A stretch of 64,000 bases of DNA from Arenicola marina (lineage: Eukaryota > Annelida > Polychaeta > Arenicolidae). Shown in pieces: positions 13,433 to 26,075 of the stretch (its first letter is position 1; each line of letters starts with the position of its first letter). The notes under the pieces were generated by a model that did not search any database, had not been told where the DNA came from, and was given only the letters and a program-made list of their open reading frames with translations. The position numbers were made by a program, and so were the translations under genes. The stretch spans positions 1-64,000 of the forward strand of contig CAXHSH010000322.1 of assembly GCA_964019135.1 (NCBI GenBank), in the 5' to 3' direction.

Positions 13433-15519
13433 CGTGTGTTTTCCTAGTATGTCGCTAAAACCGAGTGTGTTTTACAGTATATCGCTATAACCGAGTGTTA
13501 TGTGTAGTATATCCTTAAAGCATAGTGTTTTGAGTAGTATATCGTTAGAACCGAGTGTTTTGGTTAATAAAATGATCGAACCATGTGTGTTTGTGTTGTG
13601 TATCTCTAAAGCCGAGTGATTTGTAGAGTATGCCGATATAACTAGGTGTTTGATGGAGTATATCCATAAAAGAGAGTGTTTTGAGTAGCATATTGCTGGT
13701 ACCGCTTGTTTTGGGAAGTAGGACACTGGAATCTGGTGTGTTTCCCCAGTATGTCGCTAAAACCGAGTGTGTTTTACAGTATATCGCTATAACCGAGTGT
13801 TATGTGTAATATATCCTTAAAACATAGTGTTTTGAGTAGTATATCGTTAGAACCGAGTGTTTTGGTTAATAAAATGATCGAACCATGTGTGTTTGTGTTG
13901 TGTATCTCTAAAGCCGAGTGATTTGTAGAGTATGCCGATATAACTAAGTGTTTGATGGAGTATACCCATAAAAGAGAGTGTTTTGAGTAGTATATCGCTC
14001 GTACCGAGTGTTTTGAGCAGTATATCGCTCGTACCGAGTGTTTTGGGAAGCAGAATACTGGAATCTGGTGTGTTTCCCTAGTACGTCGAAAAAGCCGAGT
14101 GTTTGTACAGTATATCCCTATAACCGACCGCTTCGTGTAGTATATCCTTATAAAAGCGAATGTTTGAAGCAGTATATCGCTCGTACCGATTGTTTTGAGC
14201 AGTATGCCGCTCGTACCGCTTGTTTTGGGAAGTAAGACACTGGAATCTGGTGTGTTTCCCCAGTATGTCGCTAAAACCGAGTGTGTTTTACAGTATATCG
14301 CTATAACCGAGTGTTATGTGTAATATATCCTTAACACAGAGTGTTTTGAGTAGTATATCGTTCGAACCGAGTGTTTTCGTTAATAAAATGACCGAACCAC
14401 GTGTGTTTGTGTTGTGTATCTCTAAAGCCGAGTGACTTGTAGAGTATGCCGATATGACTAAGTGTTTGATGGAGTATATCCCTAAAAGAGAGTGTTTTGA
14501 GTAGCATATCGCTCGTACCGAGTGTTTTGAGCAGTATATCGCTCGTACCGAGTGTTTTGGGAGGTAGAATACTGGAATCTGGTGTGTTTCCCTAGTATGT
14601 CGCTAAAGCCGAGTGTTTATACAGTATGTCCCTATAACCGAGTGCTTCGTGTAGTACATTCTTATAAAAGCGAATGTTTTAAGTATTATATCGCTCGTAC
14701 CGATTGTCTTGAGCAGTAATGTCGCTCGTACCGCTTGTTTTGGGAAGTAGGACACTGGAATCTCGTGTGTTTTCCTAGTGTGTCGCTAAAACCGAGTGTG
14801 TTTTACAGTATATCGCTATAACCGAGTGTTATGTGTAGTATATCCTTAAAACATAGTGTTTTGAGTGGTATATCGTTAGAACCGAGTGTTTTCGTTAATA
14901 AAATGATCGAATCATGTGTGTTTGTGTTGTGTATCTCTAAAGCCGAGTGATTTGTAGAGTATGCCCATATAACTAAGTGTTTGATGGAGTATATCCCTAA
15001 AAGAGAGTGGTTTGAGTAGTATATCGCTCGTACCGAGTGTTTTGAGCAGTATATCGCTCGTACCGAGTGTTTTGGGAAGTAGAATACTGGAATCTGGTGT
15101 GTTTCCCTAGTATGTCGCTAAAGCCGAGTGTTTGTACAGTATATCCCTATAACCGAGTGCTTCGTGTAGTATATCCTTATGAAAGCGAATGTTTTAAGCA
15201 GTATATCGCTCGTACCGATTGTTTTGGGAAGTAGGACACTGGAATCTGGTGTGTTTCCCCAGTATGTCGCTAAAACCGAGTGTTATGTGTAATATATCCT
15301 TAACACAGAGTGTTTTGAGTAGTATATCGTTAGAACCGAGTGTTTTGTTTAATAAAATGATCGAACCATGTGTGTTTGTGTTGTGTATCTCTAAAGCCGA
15401 GTGATTTGTAGAGTATGCCGATATAACTAAGTGTTTGATGGAGTATATCCCTAAAAGAGAGTGTTTTGAGTAGCATATCGCTCGTACCGCTTGTTTTGGG
15501 AAGTAGGACACTGGAATCT
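13433..15519 (+). repeat. Super-repeat pass 3 (partial) and its end
   Basis: Units of 302, 514, 515 and a fused 756 bp (landmarks 13472, 13774, 14288, 14803, 15559). From about 13774 to 14803 it matches 1095-2124 at an offset of 12,679, including the rare linked changes ATGACCGAACC and GAGTGACTTG. The 756-bp unit is a 484 plus a 302 with one 30-bp c2 monomer missing near 15278. After about 15.5 kb the super-repeat is replaced by shorter tandem duplications. Confidence 0.8.
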
Positions 15520-17153
15520 GGCGTGTTTCCCCAGTATGTCGCTAAAACCGAGTGTGTTTTACAGTATATCGCTATAACCGAGTGTTATGTGTAATATATC
15601 CTTAACACAGAGAGTTTTGAATAGTATATCGTTAGAACCGAGTGTTTTCGTTAATAAAATGATCGAACCACGTGTGTTTGTGTTGTGTATCTCTAAAGCC
15701 GAGTGATTTGTAGATTATGCCGATATAACTAAGTGTTTGATGGAGTATATCCCTAAAAGAGAGTGTTTTGAGTAGTATATCGCTCGTTCCGAGTGTTTTG
15801 AGCAGTATATCGCTCGTACCGAGTGTTTTGGGAGGTAGAATACTGGAATCTGGTGTGTTTCCCTAGTATGTCGCTAAAGCCGAGTGTTTATACAGTATGT
15901 CCCTATAACCGAGTGCTTCGTGTAGTACATTCTTATAAAAGCGAATGTTTTAAGCATTATATCGCTCGTACCGATTGTTTTGAGCAGTAATGTTGCTCGT
16001 ACCGCTTGTTTTGGGAAGTAGGACACTGGAATCTCGTGTGTTTTCCTAGTATGTCGCTAAAACCGAGTGTGTTTTACAGTATATCGCTATAACCGAGTGT
16101 TATGTGTAGTATATCCTTAAAACATAGTGTTTTGCGTGGTATATCGTTAGAACCGAGTGTTTTCGTTAATAAAATGATCGAATCATGTGTGTTTGTGTTG
16201 TGTATCTCTAAAGCCGAGTGATTTGTAGAGTATGCCGCTATAACTAAGTGTTTGATGGAGTATATCCCCAAAAGAGAGTGTTTTGAGTAGTATATCGCTC
16301 GTACCGAGTGTTTTGAGCAGTATATCGCTCGTACCGAGTGTTTTGGGAAGTAGAATACTGGAATCTGGTGTGTTTCCCTAGTATGTCGCTAAAGCCGAGT
16401 GTTTGTACAGTATTTCCCTATAACCGAGTGCTTCGTGTAGTATATCCTTATGAAAGCGAATGTTTTAAGCAGTATATCGCTCGTACCGATTGTTTTGAGC
16501 AGTAATGTCGCTCGTACCGCTTGTTTTGGGAAGTAGGACACTGGAATCTCGTGTGTTTTCCTAGTATGTCGCTAAAACCGAGTGTGTTTTACAGTATATC
16601 GCTATAACCGAGTGTTATGTGTAGTATATCCTTAAAACATAGTGTTTAGAGTAGTATATCGTTAGAACCGAGTGTTTTGGTTAAGAAAATGATCGAACCA
16701 TGTGTGTTTTTGTTGTGTATCTCTAAAGCCGAGTGATTTGTAGAGTATGCCGATATAACTAAGTGTTTGATGGAGTATATCCATAAAAGAGAGTGATTTG
16801 AGTAGCATATCGCTGGTACCGCTTGTTTTGGGAAGTAGGACACTGGAATCTGGTGTGTTTCCCCAGTATGTCGCTAAAACCGAGTGTGTTTTACAGTATA
16901 TCGCTATAACCGAGTGTCATGTGTAATATATCCTCAACACAGAGTGTTTTGAGTAGTATATCGTTAGAATCGAGTGTTTTGGTTAATAAAATGATCGAAC
17001 CATGTGTGTTTGTGTTGTGTATCTCTAAAGCCGAGTGATTTGTAGAGTATGCCGATATAACTAAGTGTTTGATGGAGTATATCCCTAAAAGAGAGTGTTT
17101 TGAGTAGCATATCGCTCGTACCGCTTGTTTTGGGAAGTAGGACACTGGAATCT
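15520..17153 (+). repeat. 1,634-bp tandem duplication, copy 1
   Basis: Four units: 515, 515, 302, 302 (landmarks 15559, 16074, 16589, 16891, 17193). The next 1,634 bp repeat the same order and share rare forms such as GTAATGTTGCTC, GTGTTTAGAGTAG and TCGTTCCGAGTG. The two copies look almost identical by eye. Confidence 0.9.
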
Positions 17154-18787
17154 GGCGTGTTTCCCCAGTATGTCGCTAAAACCGAGTGTGTTTTACAGTA
17201 TATCGCTATAACCGAGTGTTATGTGTAATATATCCTTAACACAGAGAGTTTTGAATAGTATATCGTTAGAACCGAGTGTTTTCGTTAATAAAATGATCGA
17301 ACCACGTGTGTTTGTGTTGTGTATCTCTAAAGCCGAGTGATTTGTAGATTATGCCGATATAACTAAGTGTTTGATGGAGTATATCCCTAAAAGAGAGTGT
17401 TTTGAGTAGTATATCGCTCGTTCCGAGTGTTTTGAGCAGTATATCGCTCGTACCGAGTGTTTTGGGAGGTAGAATACTGGAATCTGGTGTGTTTCCCTAG
17501 TATGTCGCTAAAGCCGAGTGTTTATACAGTATGTCCCTATAACCGAGTGCTTCGTGTAGTACATTCTTATAAAAGCGAATGTTTTAAGCATTATATCGCT
17601 CGTACCGATTGTTTTGAGCAGTAATGTTGCTCGTACCGCTTGTTTTGGGAAGTAGGACACTGGAATCTCGTGTGTTTTCCTAGTATGTCGCTAAAACCGA
17701 GTGTGTTTTACAGTATATCGCTATAACCGAGTGTTATGTGTAGTATATCCTTAAAACATAGTGTTTTGCGTGGTATATCGTTAGAACCGAGTGTTTTCGT
17801 TAATAAAATGATCGAATCATGTGTGTTTGTGTTGTGTATCTCTAAAGCCGAGTGATTTGTAGAGTATGCCGCTATAACTAAGTGTTTGATGGAGTATATC
17901 CCCAAAAGAGAGTGTTTTGAGTAGTATATCGCTCGTACCGAGTGTTTTGAGCAGTATATCGCTCGTACCGAGTGTTTTGGGAAGTAGAATACTGGAATCT
18001 GGTGTGTTTCCCTAGTATGTCGCTAAAGCCGAGTGTTTGTACAGTATTTCCCTATAACCGAGTGCTTCGTGTAGTATATCCTTATGAAAGCGAATGTTTT
18101 AAGCAGTATATCGCTCGTACCGATTGTTTTGAGCAGTAATGTCGCTCGTACCGCTTGTTTTGGGAAGTAGGACACTGGAATCTCGTGTGTTTTCCTAGTA
18201 TGTCGCTAAAACCGAGTGTGTTTTACAGTATATCGCTATAACCGAGTGTTATGTGTAGTATATCCTTAAAACATAGTGTTTAGAGTAGTATATCGTTAGA
18301 ACCGAGTGTTTTGGTTAAGAAAATGATCGAACCATGTGTGTTTGTGTTGTGTATCTCTAAAGCCGAGTGATTTGTAGAGTATGCCGATATAACTAAGTGT
18401 TTGATGGAGTATATCCATAAAAGAGAGTGATTTGAGTAGCATATCGCTGGTACCGCTTGTTTTGGGAAGTAGGACACTGGAATCTGGTGTGTTTCCCCAG
18501 TATGTCGCTAAAACCGAGTGTGTTTTACAGTATATCGCTATAACCGAGTGTCATGTGTAATATATCCTCAACACAGAGTGTTTTGAGTAGTATATCGTTA
18601 GAATCGAGTGTTTTGGTTAATAAAATGATCGAACCATGTGTGTTTGTGTTGTGTATCTCTAAAGCCGAGTGATTTGTAGAGTATGCCGATATAACTAAGT
18701 GTTTGATGGAGTATATCCCTAAAAGAGAGTGTTTTGAGTAGCATATCGCTCGTACCGCTTGTTTTGGGAAGTAGGACACTGGAATCT
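17154..18787 (+). repeat. 1,634-bp tandem duplication, copy 2
   Basis: Units 515, 515, 302, 302 (landmarks 17193, 17708, 18223, 18525, 18827), directly abutting copy 1. Part of this copy also lies in the first copy of the 2,934-bp duplication, so the 1,634-bp event is nested within, and probably older than, the 2,934-bp event. Confidence 0.9.
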
Positions 18788-20503
18788 GGCGTGTTTCCCC
18801 AGTATGTCGCTAAAACCGAGTGTGTTTTACAGTATATCGCTATAACCGAGTGTTATGTGTAATATATCCTTAACACAGAGTGTTTTGAGTAGTATATCGT
18901 TAGAATCGAGTGTTTTCGTTAATAAAATGATCGAATCATGTGTGTTTGTGTTGTGTATCTCTAAAGCCGAGTGATTTGTAGAGTATGCCGCTATAACTAA
19001 ATGTTTGATGGAGTAAATCCCTAAAAGAGAGTGTTTTGAGTAGTATATCGCTCGTACCAAGTGTTTTGAGCAGTATATCGCTCGTACCGAGTGTTTTGGG
19101 AAATGGAATACTGGAATCTGGTGTGTTTCCCTAGTACGTCGCAAAAGCCGAGTGTTTGTACAGTATATCCCTATAACCGACCGCTTCGTGTAGTATATCC
19201 TTATAAAAGCGAATGTTTGAAGCAGTATATCGCTCGTACCGATTGTTTTGAGCAGTATGCCGCTCGTACCGCTTGTTTTGGGAAGTAAGACGCTGGAATC
19301 TGGTGTGTTTCCCCAGTATGTCGCTAAAACCGAGTGTGTTTTACAGTATATCGCTATAACCGAGTGTTATGGGTAATATATCTTTAACACAGAGTGTTTT
19401 GAGTAGTATATTGTTAGAACCGAGTGTTTTCGTTAATAAAATGATCGAACCATGTGTGTTTGTGTTGTGTATCTCTAAAGCCGAGTGATTTGTAGGGTAT
19501 GCCGCTATAACTAAGTGTTTGATGGAGTATATCCCTAAAAGAGAGTGTTTTGAGTAGTATATCGCTCGTACCGAGTGTTTTGAGCAGTATATCGCTCGTA
19601 CCGAGTGTTTTGGGAAGTAGAATACTGGAATCTGGTGTGTTTCCCTAGTATGTCGCTAAAGCCGAGTGTTTGTACAGGATATCCCTATAACCGAGTGCTT
19701 CGTGTAGTATATCCTTATGAAATCGAATGTTTTAAGCAGTATATCGCTCGTACCGATTGTTTTGGGAAGTAGGACACTGGAATCTGGTGTGTTTCCCCAG
19801 TATGTCGCTAAAACCGAGTGTGTTTTACAGTATATCGCTATAACCGAGTGTTATGTGTAATATATCCTTAATACAGAGTGTTTTGTGTAGTATATCGTTA
19901 GAACCGAGTGTTTTCGTTAATAAAATGATCGAACCATGTGTGTTTGTGTTGTGTATCTCTAAAGCCGAGTGATTTGTAGAGTATGCCGATATAACTAAGT
20001 GTTTGATGGAGTATATCCCTAAAAGAGAGTGTTTTGAGTAGCATATCGCTCGTACCGCTTGTTTTGGGAAGTAGGACACTGGAATCTGGCGTGTTTCCCC
20101 AGTATGTCGCTAAAACCGAGTGTGTTTTACAGTATATCGCTATAACCGAGTGTTATGTGTAATATATCCTTAACACAGAGTGTTTTGAGTAGTATATCGT
20201 TAGAATCGAGTGTTTTTGTTAATAAAATGATCGAATCATGTGTGTTTGTGTTGTGCATCTCTAAAGCCGAGTGATTTGTAGAGTATGCCGCTTTAACTAA
20301 GTGTTTGATGGAGTAAATCCCTAAAAGAGAGTGTTTTGAGTAGTATATCGCTCGTACCGAGTGTTTTGAGCAGTATATCGCTCGTCCCGAGTGTTTTGGG
20401 AAGTAGAATACTGGAATCTGGTGTGTTTCCCTAGTACGTCGCAAAAGCCGAGTGTTTGTACTGTATATCCCTATAACCGACCGCTTCGTGTAGTACATCC
20501 TTA
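17570..20503 (+). repeat. 2,934-bp tandem duplication, copy 1
   Basis: Landmarks 17708, 18223, 18525, 18827, 19341, 19825, 20127 recur 2,934 bp later at 20642, 21157, 21459, 21761, 22275, 22759, 23061. Shared rare forms include GTTATGGGTAATATATC and GTAGGGTATGCC. The edges are inferred from where the match starts and stops and are uncertain by a few tens of bases. Confidence 0.88.
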
Positions 20504-23440
20504 TAAAAGCGAATGTTTTAAGCATTATATCGCTCGTACCGATTGTTTTGAGCAGTAATGTTGCTCGTACCGCTTGTTTTGGGAAGTAGGACACTGGAAT
20601 CTCGTGTGTTTTCCTAGTATGTCGCTAAAACCGAGTGTGTTTTACAGTATATCGCTATAACCGAGTGTTATGTGTAGTATATCCTTAAAACATAGTGTTT
20701 TGCGTGGTATATCGTTAGAACCGAGTGTTTTCGTTAATAAAATGATCGAATCATGTGTGTTTGTGTTGTGTATCTCTAAAGCCGAGTGATTTGTAGAGTA
20801 TGCCGCTATAACTAAGTGTTTGATGGAGTATATCCCCAAAAGAGAGTGTTTTGAGTAGTATATCGCTCGTACCGAGTGTTTTGAGCAGTATATCGCTCGT
20901 ACCGAGTGTTTTGGGAAGTAGAATACTGGAATCTGGTGTGTTTCCCTAGTATGTCGCTAAAGCCGAGTGTTTGTACAGTATTTCCCTATAACCGAGTGCT
21001 TCCTGTAGTATATCCTTATGAAAGCGAATGTTTTAAGCAGTATATCGCTCGTACCGATTGTTTTGAGCAGTAATGTCGCTCGTACCGCTTGTTTTGGGAA
21101 GTAGGACACTGGAATCTCTTGTGTTTTCCTAGTATGTCGCTAAAACCGAGTGTGTTTTACAGTATATCGCTATAACCGAGTGTTATGTGTAGTATATCCT
21201 TAAAACATAGTGTTTAGAGTAGTATATCGTTAGAACCGAGTGTTTTGGTTAAGAAAATGATCGAACCATGTGTGTTTGTGTTGTGTATCTCTAAAGCCGA
21301 GTGATTTGTAGAGTATGCCGATATAACTAAGTGTTTGATGGAGTATATCCATAAAAGAGAGTGATTTGAGTAGCATATCGCTGGTACCGCTTGTTTTGGG
21401 AAGTAGGACACTGGAATCTGGTGTGTTTCCCCAGTATGTCGCTAAAACCGAGTGTGTTTTACAGTATATCGCTATAACCGAGTGTCATGTGTAATATATC
21501 CTCAACACAGAGTGTTTTGAGTAGTATATCGTTAGAATCGAGTGTTTTGGTTAATAAAATGATCGAACCATGTGTGTTTGTGTTGTGTATCTCTAAAGCC
21601 GAGTGATTTGTAGAGTATGCCGATATAACTAAGTGTTTGATGGAGTATATCCCTAAAAGAGAGTGTTTTGAGTAGCATATCGCTCGTACCGCTTGTTTTG
21701 GGAAGTAGGACACTGGAATCTGGCGTGTTTCCCCAGTATGTCGCTAAAACCGAGTGTGTTTTACAGTATATCGCTATAACCGAGTGTTATGTGTAATATA
21801 TCCTTAACACAGAGTGTTTTGAGTAGTATATCGTTAGAATCGAGTGTTTTCGTTAATAAAATGATCGAATCATGTGTGTTTGTGTTGTGTATCTCTAAAG
21901 CCGAGTGATTTGTAGAGTATGCCGCTATAACTAAGTGTTTGATGGAGTAAATCCCTAAAAGAGAGTGTTTTGAGTAGTATATCGCTCGTACCGAGTGTTT
22001 TGAGCAGTATATCGCTCGTACCGAGTGTTTTGGGAAGTGGAATACTGGAATCTGGTGTGTTTCCCTAGTACGTCGCAAAAGCCGAGTGTTTGTACAGTAT
22101 ATCCCTATAACCGACCGCTTCGTGTAGTATATCCTTATAAAAGCGAATGTTTGAAGCAGTATATCGCTCGTACCGATTGTTTTGAGCAGTATGCCGCTCG
22201 TACCGCTTGTTTTGGGAAGTAAGACACTGGAATCTGGTGTGTTTCCCCAGTATGTCGCTAAAACCGAGTGTGTTTTACAGTATATCGCTATAACCGAGTG
22301 TTATGGGTAATATATCTTTAACACAGAGTGTTTTGAGTAGTATATTGTTAGAACCGAGTGTTTTCGTTAATAAAATGATCGAACCATGTGTGTTTGTGTT
22401 GTGTATCTCTAAAGCCGAGTGATTTGTAGGGTATGCCGCTATAACTAAGTGTTTGATGAAGTATATCCCTAAAAGAGAGTGTTTTGAGTAGTATATCGCT
22501 CGTACCGAGTGTTTTGAGCAGTATATCGCTCGTACCGAGTGTTTTGGGAAGTAGAATACTGGAATCTGGTGTGTTTCCCTAGTATGTCGCTAAAGCCGAG
22601 TGTTTGTACAGGATATCCCTATAACCGAGTGCTTCGTGTAGTATATCCTTATGAAAGCGAATGTTTTAAGCAGTATATCGCTCGTACCGATTGTTTTGGG
22701 AAGTAGGACACTGGAATCTGGTGTGTTTCCCCAGTATGTCGTTAAAACCGAGTGTGTTTTACAGTATATCGCTATAACCGAGTGTTATGTGTAATATATC
22801 CTTAATACAAAGTGTTTTGTGTAGTATATCGTTAGAACCGAGTGTTTTCGTTAATAAAATGATCGAACCATGTGTGTTTGTGTTGTGTATCTCTAAAGCC
22901 GAGTGATTTGTAGAGTATGCCGATATAACTAAGTGTTTGATGGAGTATATCCCTAAAAGAGAGTGTTTTGAGTAGCATATCGCTCGTACCGCTTGTTTTG
23001 GGAAGTAGGACACTGGAATCTGGCGTGTTTCCCCAGTATGTCGCTAAAACCGAGTGTGTTTTACAGTATATCGCTATAACCGAGTGTTATGTGTAATATA
23101 TCCTTAACACAGAGTGTTTTGAGTAGTATATCGTTAGAATCGAGTGTTTTTGTTAATAAAATGATCGAATCATGTGTGTTTGTGTTGTGCATCTCTAAAG
23201 CCGAGTGATTTGTAGAGTATGCCGCTTTAACTAAGTGTTTGATGGAGTAAATCCCTAAAAGAGAGTGTTTTGAGTAGTATATCGCTCGTACCGAGTGTTT
23301 TGAGCAGTATATCGCTCGTCCCGAGTGTTTTGGGAAGTAGAATACTGGAATCTGGTGTGTTTCCCTAGTACGTCGCAAAAAGCCGAGTGTTTGTACTGTA
23401 TATCCCTATAACCGACCGCTTCGTGTAGTACATCCTTATA
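20504..23440 (+). repeat. 2,934-bp tandem duplication, copy 2
   Basis: Directly follows copy 1. The join near 20.50 kb lies inside the c3-like monomer of a B segment: the left part is of the GACCGCTTCGTG type and the right part of the TTTTAAGCATTAT type, as expected for unequal exchange between two different units in register. One base is gained in an A run near 23370. Confidence 0.86.
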
Positions 23441-24380
23441 AAAGCGAATGTTTGAAGCAGTATATCGCTCGTACCGATTGTTTTCAGCAGTATGCCGCTC
23501 GTACCGCTTGTTTTGGGAAGTAAGACACTGGAATCTGGTGTGTTTCCCCAGTATGTCGCTAAAACCGAGTGTGTTTTACAGTATATCCCTATAACCGAGT
23601 GTTATGTGTAATATATCCTTACCACAGTGTTTTGAGTAGTATATCGTTAGAACCGAGTGTTTTCGTTAATAAAATGATCGAACCATGTGTGTTTGTGTTG
23701 TGTATCTCTAAAGCCGAGTGATTTGTAGAGTATGCCGCTTTAACTAAGTGTTTGATGGAGTATATCCCTAAAAGAGAGTGTTTTGAGTAGTATATCGCTC
23801 GTACCGAGTGTTTTGAGCAGTATATCGCTCGTACCGAGTGTTTTGAGAAGTAGAATACTGGAATCTGGTGTGTTTCCCTAGTACGTCGCAAAAGCCGAGT
23901 GTTTGTACAGTATATCCCTATAACCGACCGCTTCGTGTAGTATATCCTTATAAAAGCGAATGTTTGAAGCAGTATATCGCTCGTACCGATTGTTTTGAGC
24001 AGTATGCCGCTCGTACCGCTTGTTTTGGGAAGTAAGACACTGGAATCTGGTGTGTTTCCCCAGTATGTCGCTAAAACCGAGTGTGTTTTACAGTATATCG
24101 CTATAACCGAGTGTTATGGGTAATATATCCTTAACACAGAGTGTTTTGAGTAGTATATTGTTAGAACCGAGTGTTTTCGTTAATAAAATGATCGAACCAT
24201 GTGTGTTTGTGTTGTGTATCTCTAAAGGCGAGTGATTTGTAGGGTATGCCGCTATAACTAAGTGTTTGATGGAGTATATCCCTAAAAGAGAGTGTTTTGA
24301 GTAGTATATCGCTCGTACCGAGTGTTTTGAGCAGTATATCGCTCGTACCGAGTGTTTTGGGAAGTAGAATACTGGAATCT
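23441..24380 (+). repeat. Bridging units of 512 and 332 bp
   Basis: Completes a 515-bp unit, then a 512-bp unit (a 514 that lost two bases at ACCACAGTG near 23621) and a 332-bp 11-mer at 24049-24380. In the 11-mer a GAGCAG monomer is added and c1 has the TTTCCCTAG/ACGTCGC form of a B segment but ends AAAACC, so it is a hybrid of the two c1 types. Confidence 0.82.
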
Positions 24381-25046
24381 GGTGTGTTTCCCTAGTACGT
24401 CGCTAAAACCGAGTGTGTTTTACAGTATATCGCTATAACCGAGTGTTATGTGTAATATATCCTTAACACAGAGTGTTTTGAGTAGTATATCGTTAGAACC
24501 GAGTGTTTTGGTTAATAAAATGATCGAACCATGTGTGTTTGTGTTGTGTATCTCTAAAGCCGAGTGATTTGTAGAGTATGCCGATATAACTAAGTGTTTG
24601 ATGGAGTATATCCCTACAAGAGAGTGTTTTGAGTAGCATATCGCTCGTACCGAGTGTTTTGAGCAGTATATCGCTCGTACCGAGTGTTTTGGGAAGTAGA
24701 ATACTGGAATCTGGTGTGTTTCCCTAGTACGTCGCAAAAGCCGAGTGTTTGTACAGTATATCCCTATAACCGAGTGCTTCGTGTAGTATATCCTCATAAA
24801 AGCGAATGTTTGAAGCAGTATATCGCTCGTACCGATTGTTTTGAGCAGTATGCCGCTCGTACCGCTTGTTTTGGGAAGTAAGACACTGGAATCTGGTGTG
24901 TTTCCCTAGTATGTCGCTAAAGCCGAGTGTTTGTACAGTATATCCCTATAACCGAGTGCTTCGTGTAGTATATCCCTATGAAAGCGAATGTTTTAAGCAG
25001 TATATCGCTCGTACCGATTGTTTTGGGAAGTAGGACACTGGAATCT
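24381..25046 (+). repeat. 666-bp 22-mer higher-order repeat
   Basis: A 17-mer-like unit in which the segment from the c1-like monomer (TTTCCCTAG) to c10 occurs twice, the second time ending in the GATTGTTTTGGGAAG fusion. This adds 182 bp to a 484-bp unit. Further examples start at 26076, 28555, 29732, 38926 and 40103. The form is confined to about 24.4-41 kb, so it marks this middle region. Confidence 0.88.
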
Positions 25047-26075
25047 GGTGTGTTTCCCCAGTATGTCGCTAAAACCGAGTGTGTTTTACAGTATGTCGCT
25101 ATAACCGAGTGTTATGTGTAATATATCCTTAACACAGAGTGTTTTGAGTAGTATATCGTTAGAACCGAGTGTTTTGGTTAATAAAATGATCGAACCACGT
25201 GTGTTTTTGTTGTGTATCTCTAAAGCCGAGTGATTTGTAGAGTATGCCGATATAACTGAGTGTTTGATGGAGTATATCCCTAAAAGAGAGTGTTTTGAGT
25301 AGTATATCGCTCGTTCCGAGTGTTTTGAGCAGTATATCGCTCGTACCGAGTGTTTTGGGAGGTAGAATACTGGAATCTGGTGTGTTTCCCTAGTATGTCG
25401 CTAAAGCCGAGTGTTTATACAGTATGTCCCTATAACCGAGTGCTTCGTGTAGTACATTCTTATAAAAGCGAATGTTTTAAGCATTATATCGCTCGTACCG
25501 ATTGTTTTGAGCAGTAATGTCGCTCGTACCGCTTGTTTTGGGAATTAGGACACTGGAATCTCGTGTGTTTTCCTAGTATGTCGCTAAAACCGAGTGTGTT
25601 TTACAGAAAATCGCTATAACCGAGTGTTATGTGTAGTATATCCTTAAAACATTGTGTTTTGAGTGGTATATCGTTAGAACCGAGTGTTTTCGTTAATACA
25701 ATGATCGAATCATGTGTGTTTGTGTTGTGTATCTCTAAAGCCGAGTGATGTGTAGAGTATGCCGCTATAACTAAGTGTTTGATGGAGTATATCCCTAAAA
25801 GAGAGTGTTTTGAGTAGTATATCGCTCGTACCGAGTGTTTTGAGCAGTATATCGCTCGTACCGAGTGTTTTGGGAAGTAGAATACTGGAATCTGGTGTGT
25901 TTCCCTAGTATGTCGCTAAAGCCGAGCGTTTGTACAGTATATCCCTATAACCGAATGCTTCGTGTAGTATATCCTTATGAAAGCGAATGTTTTAAGCAGT
26001 ATATCGCCCGTACCGATTGTTTTGAGCAGTATGTCGCTCGTACTGCTGGTTTTGGGAAGTAGGACACTGGAATCT
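24381..26075 (+). repeat. 1,695-bp tandem duplication, copy 1
   Basis: Units 666, 515, 514 (landmarks 24420, 25086, 25601, 26115). The same three units recur from 26076. In module terms 1,695 equals 484 plus 182 plus 515 plus 514. Confidence 0.9.
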
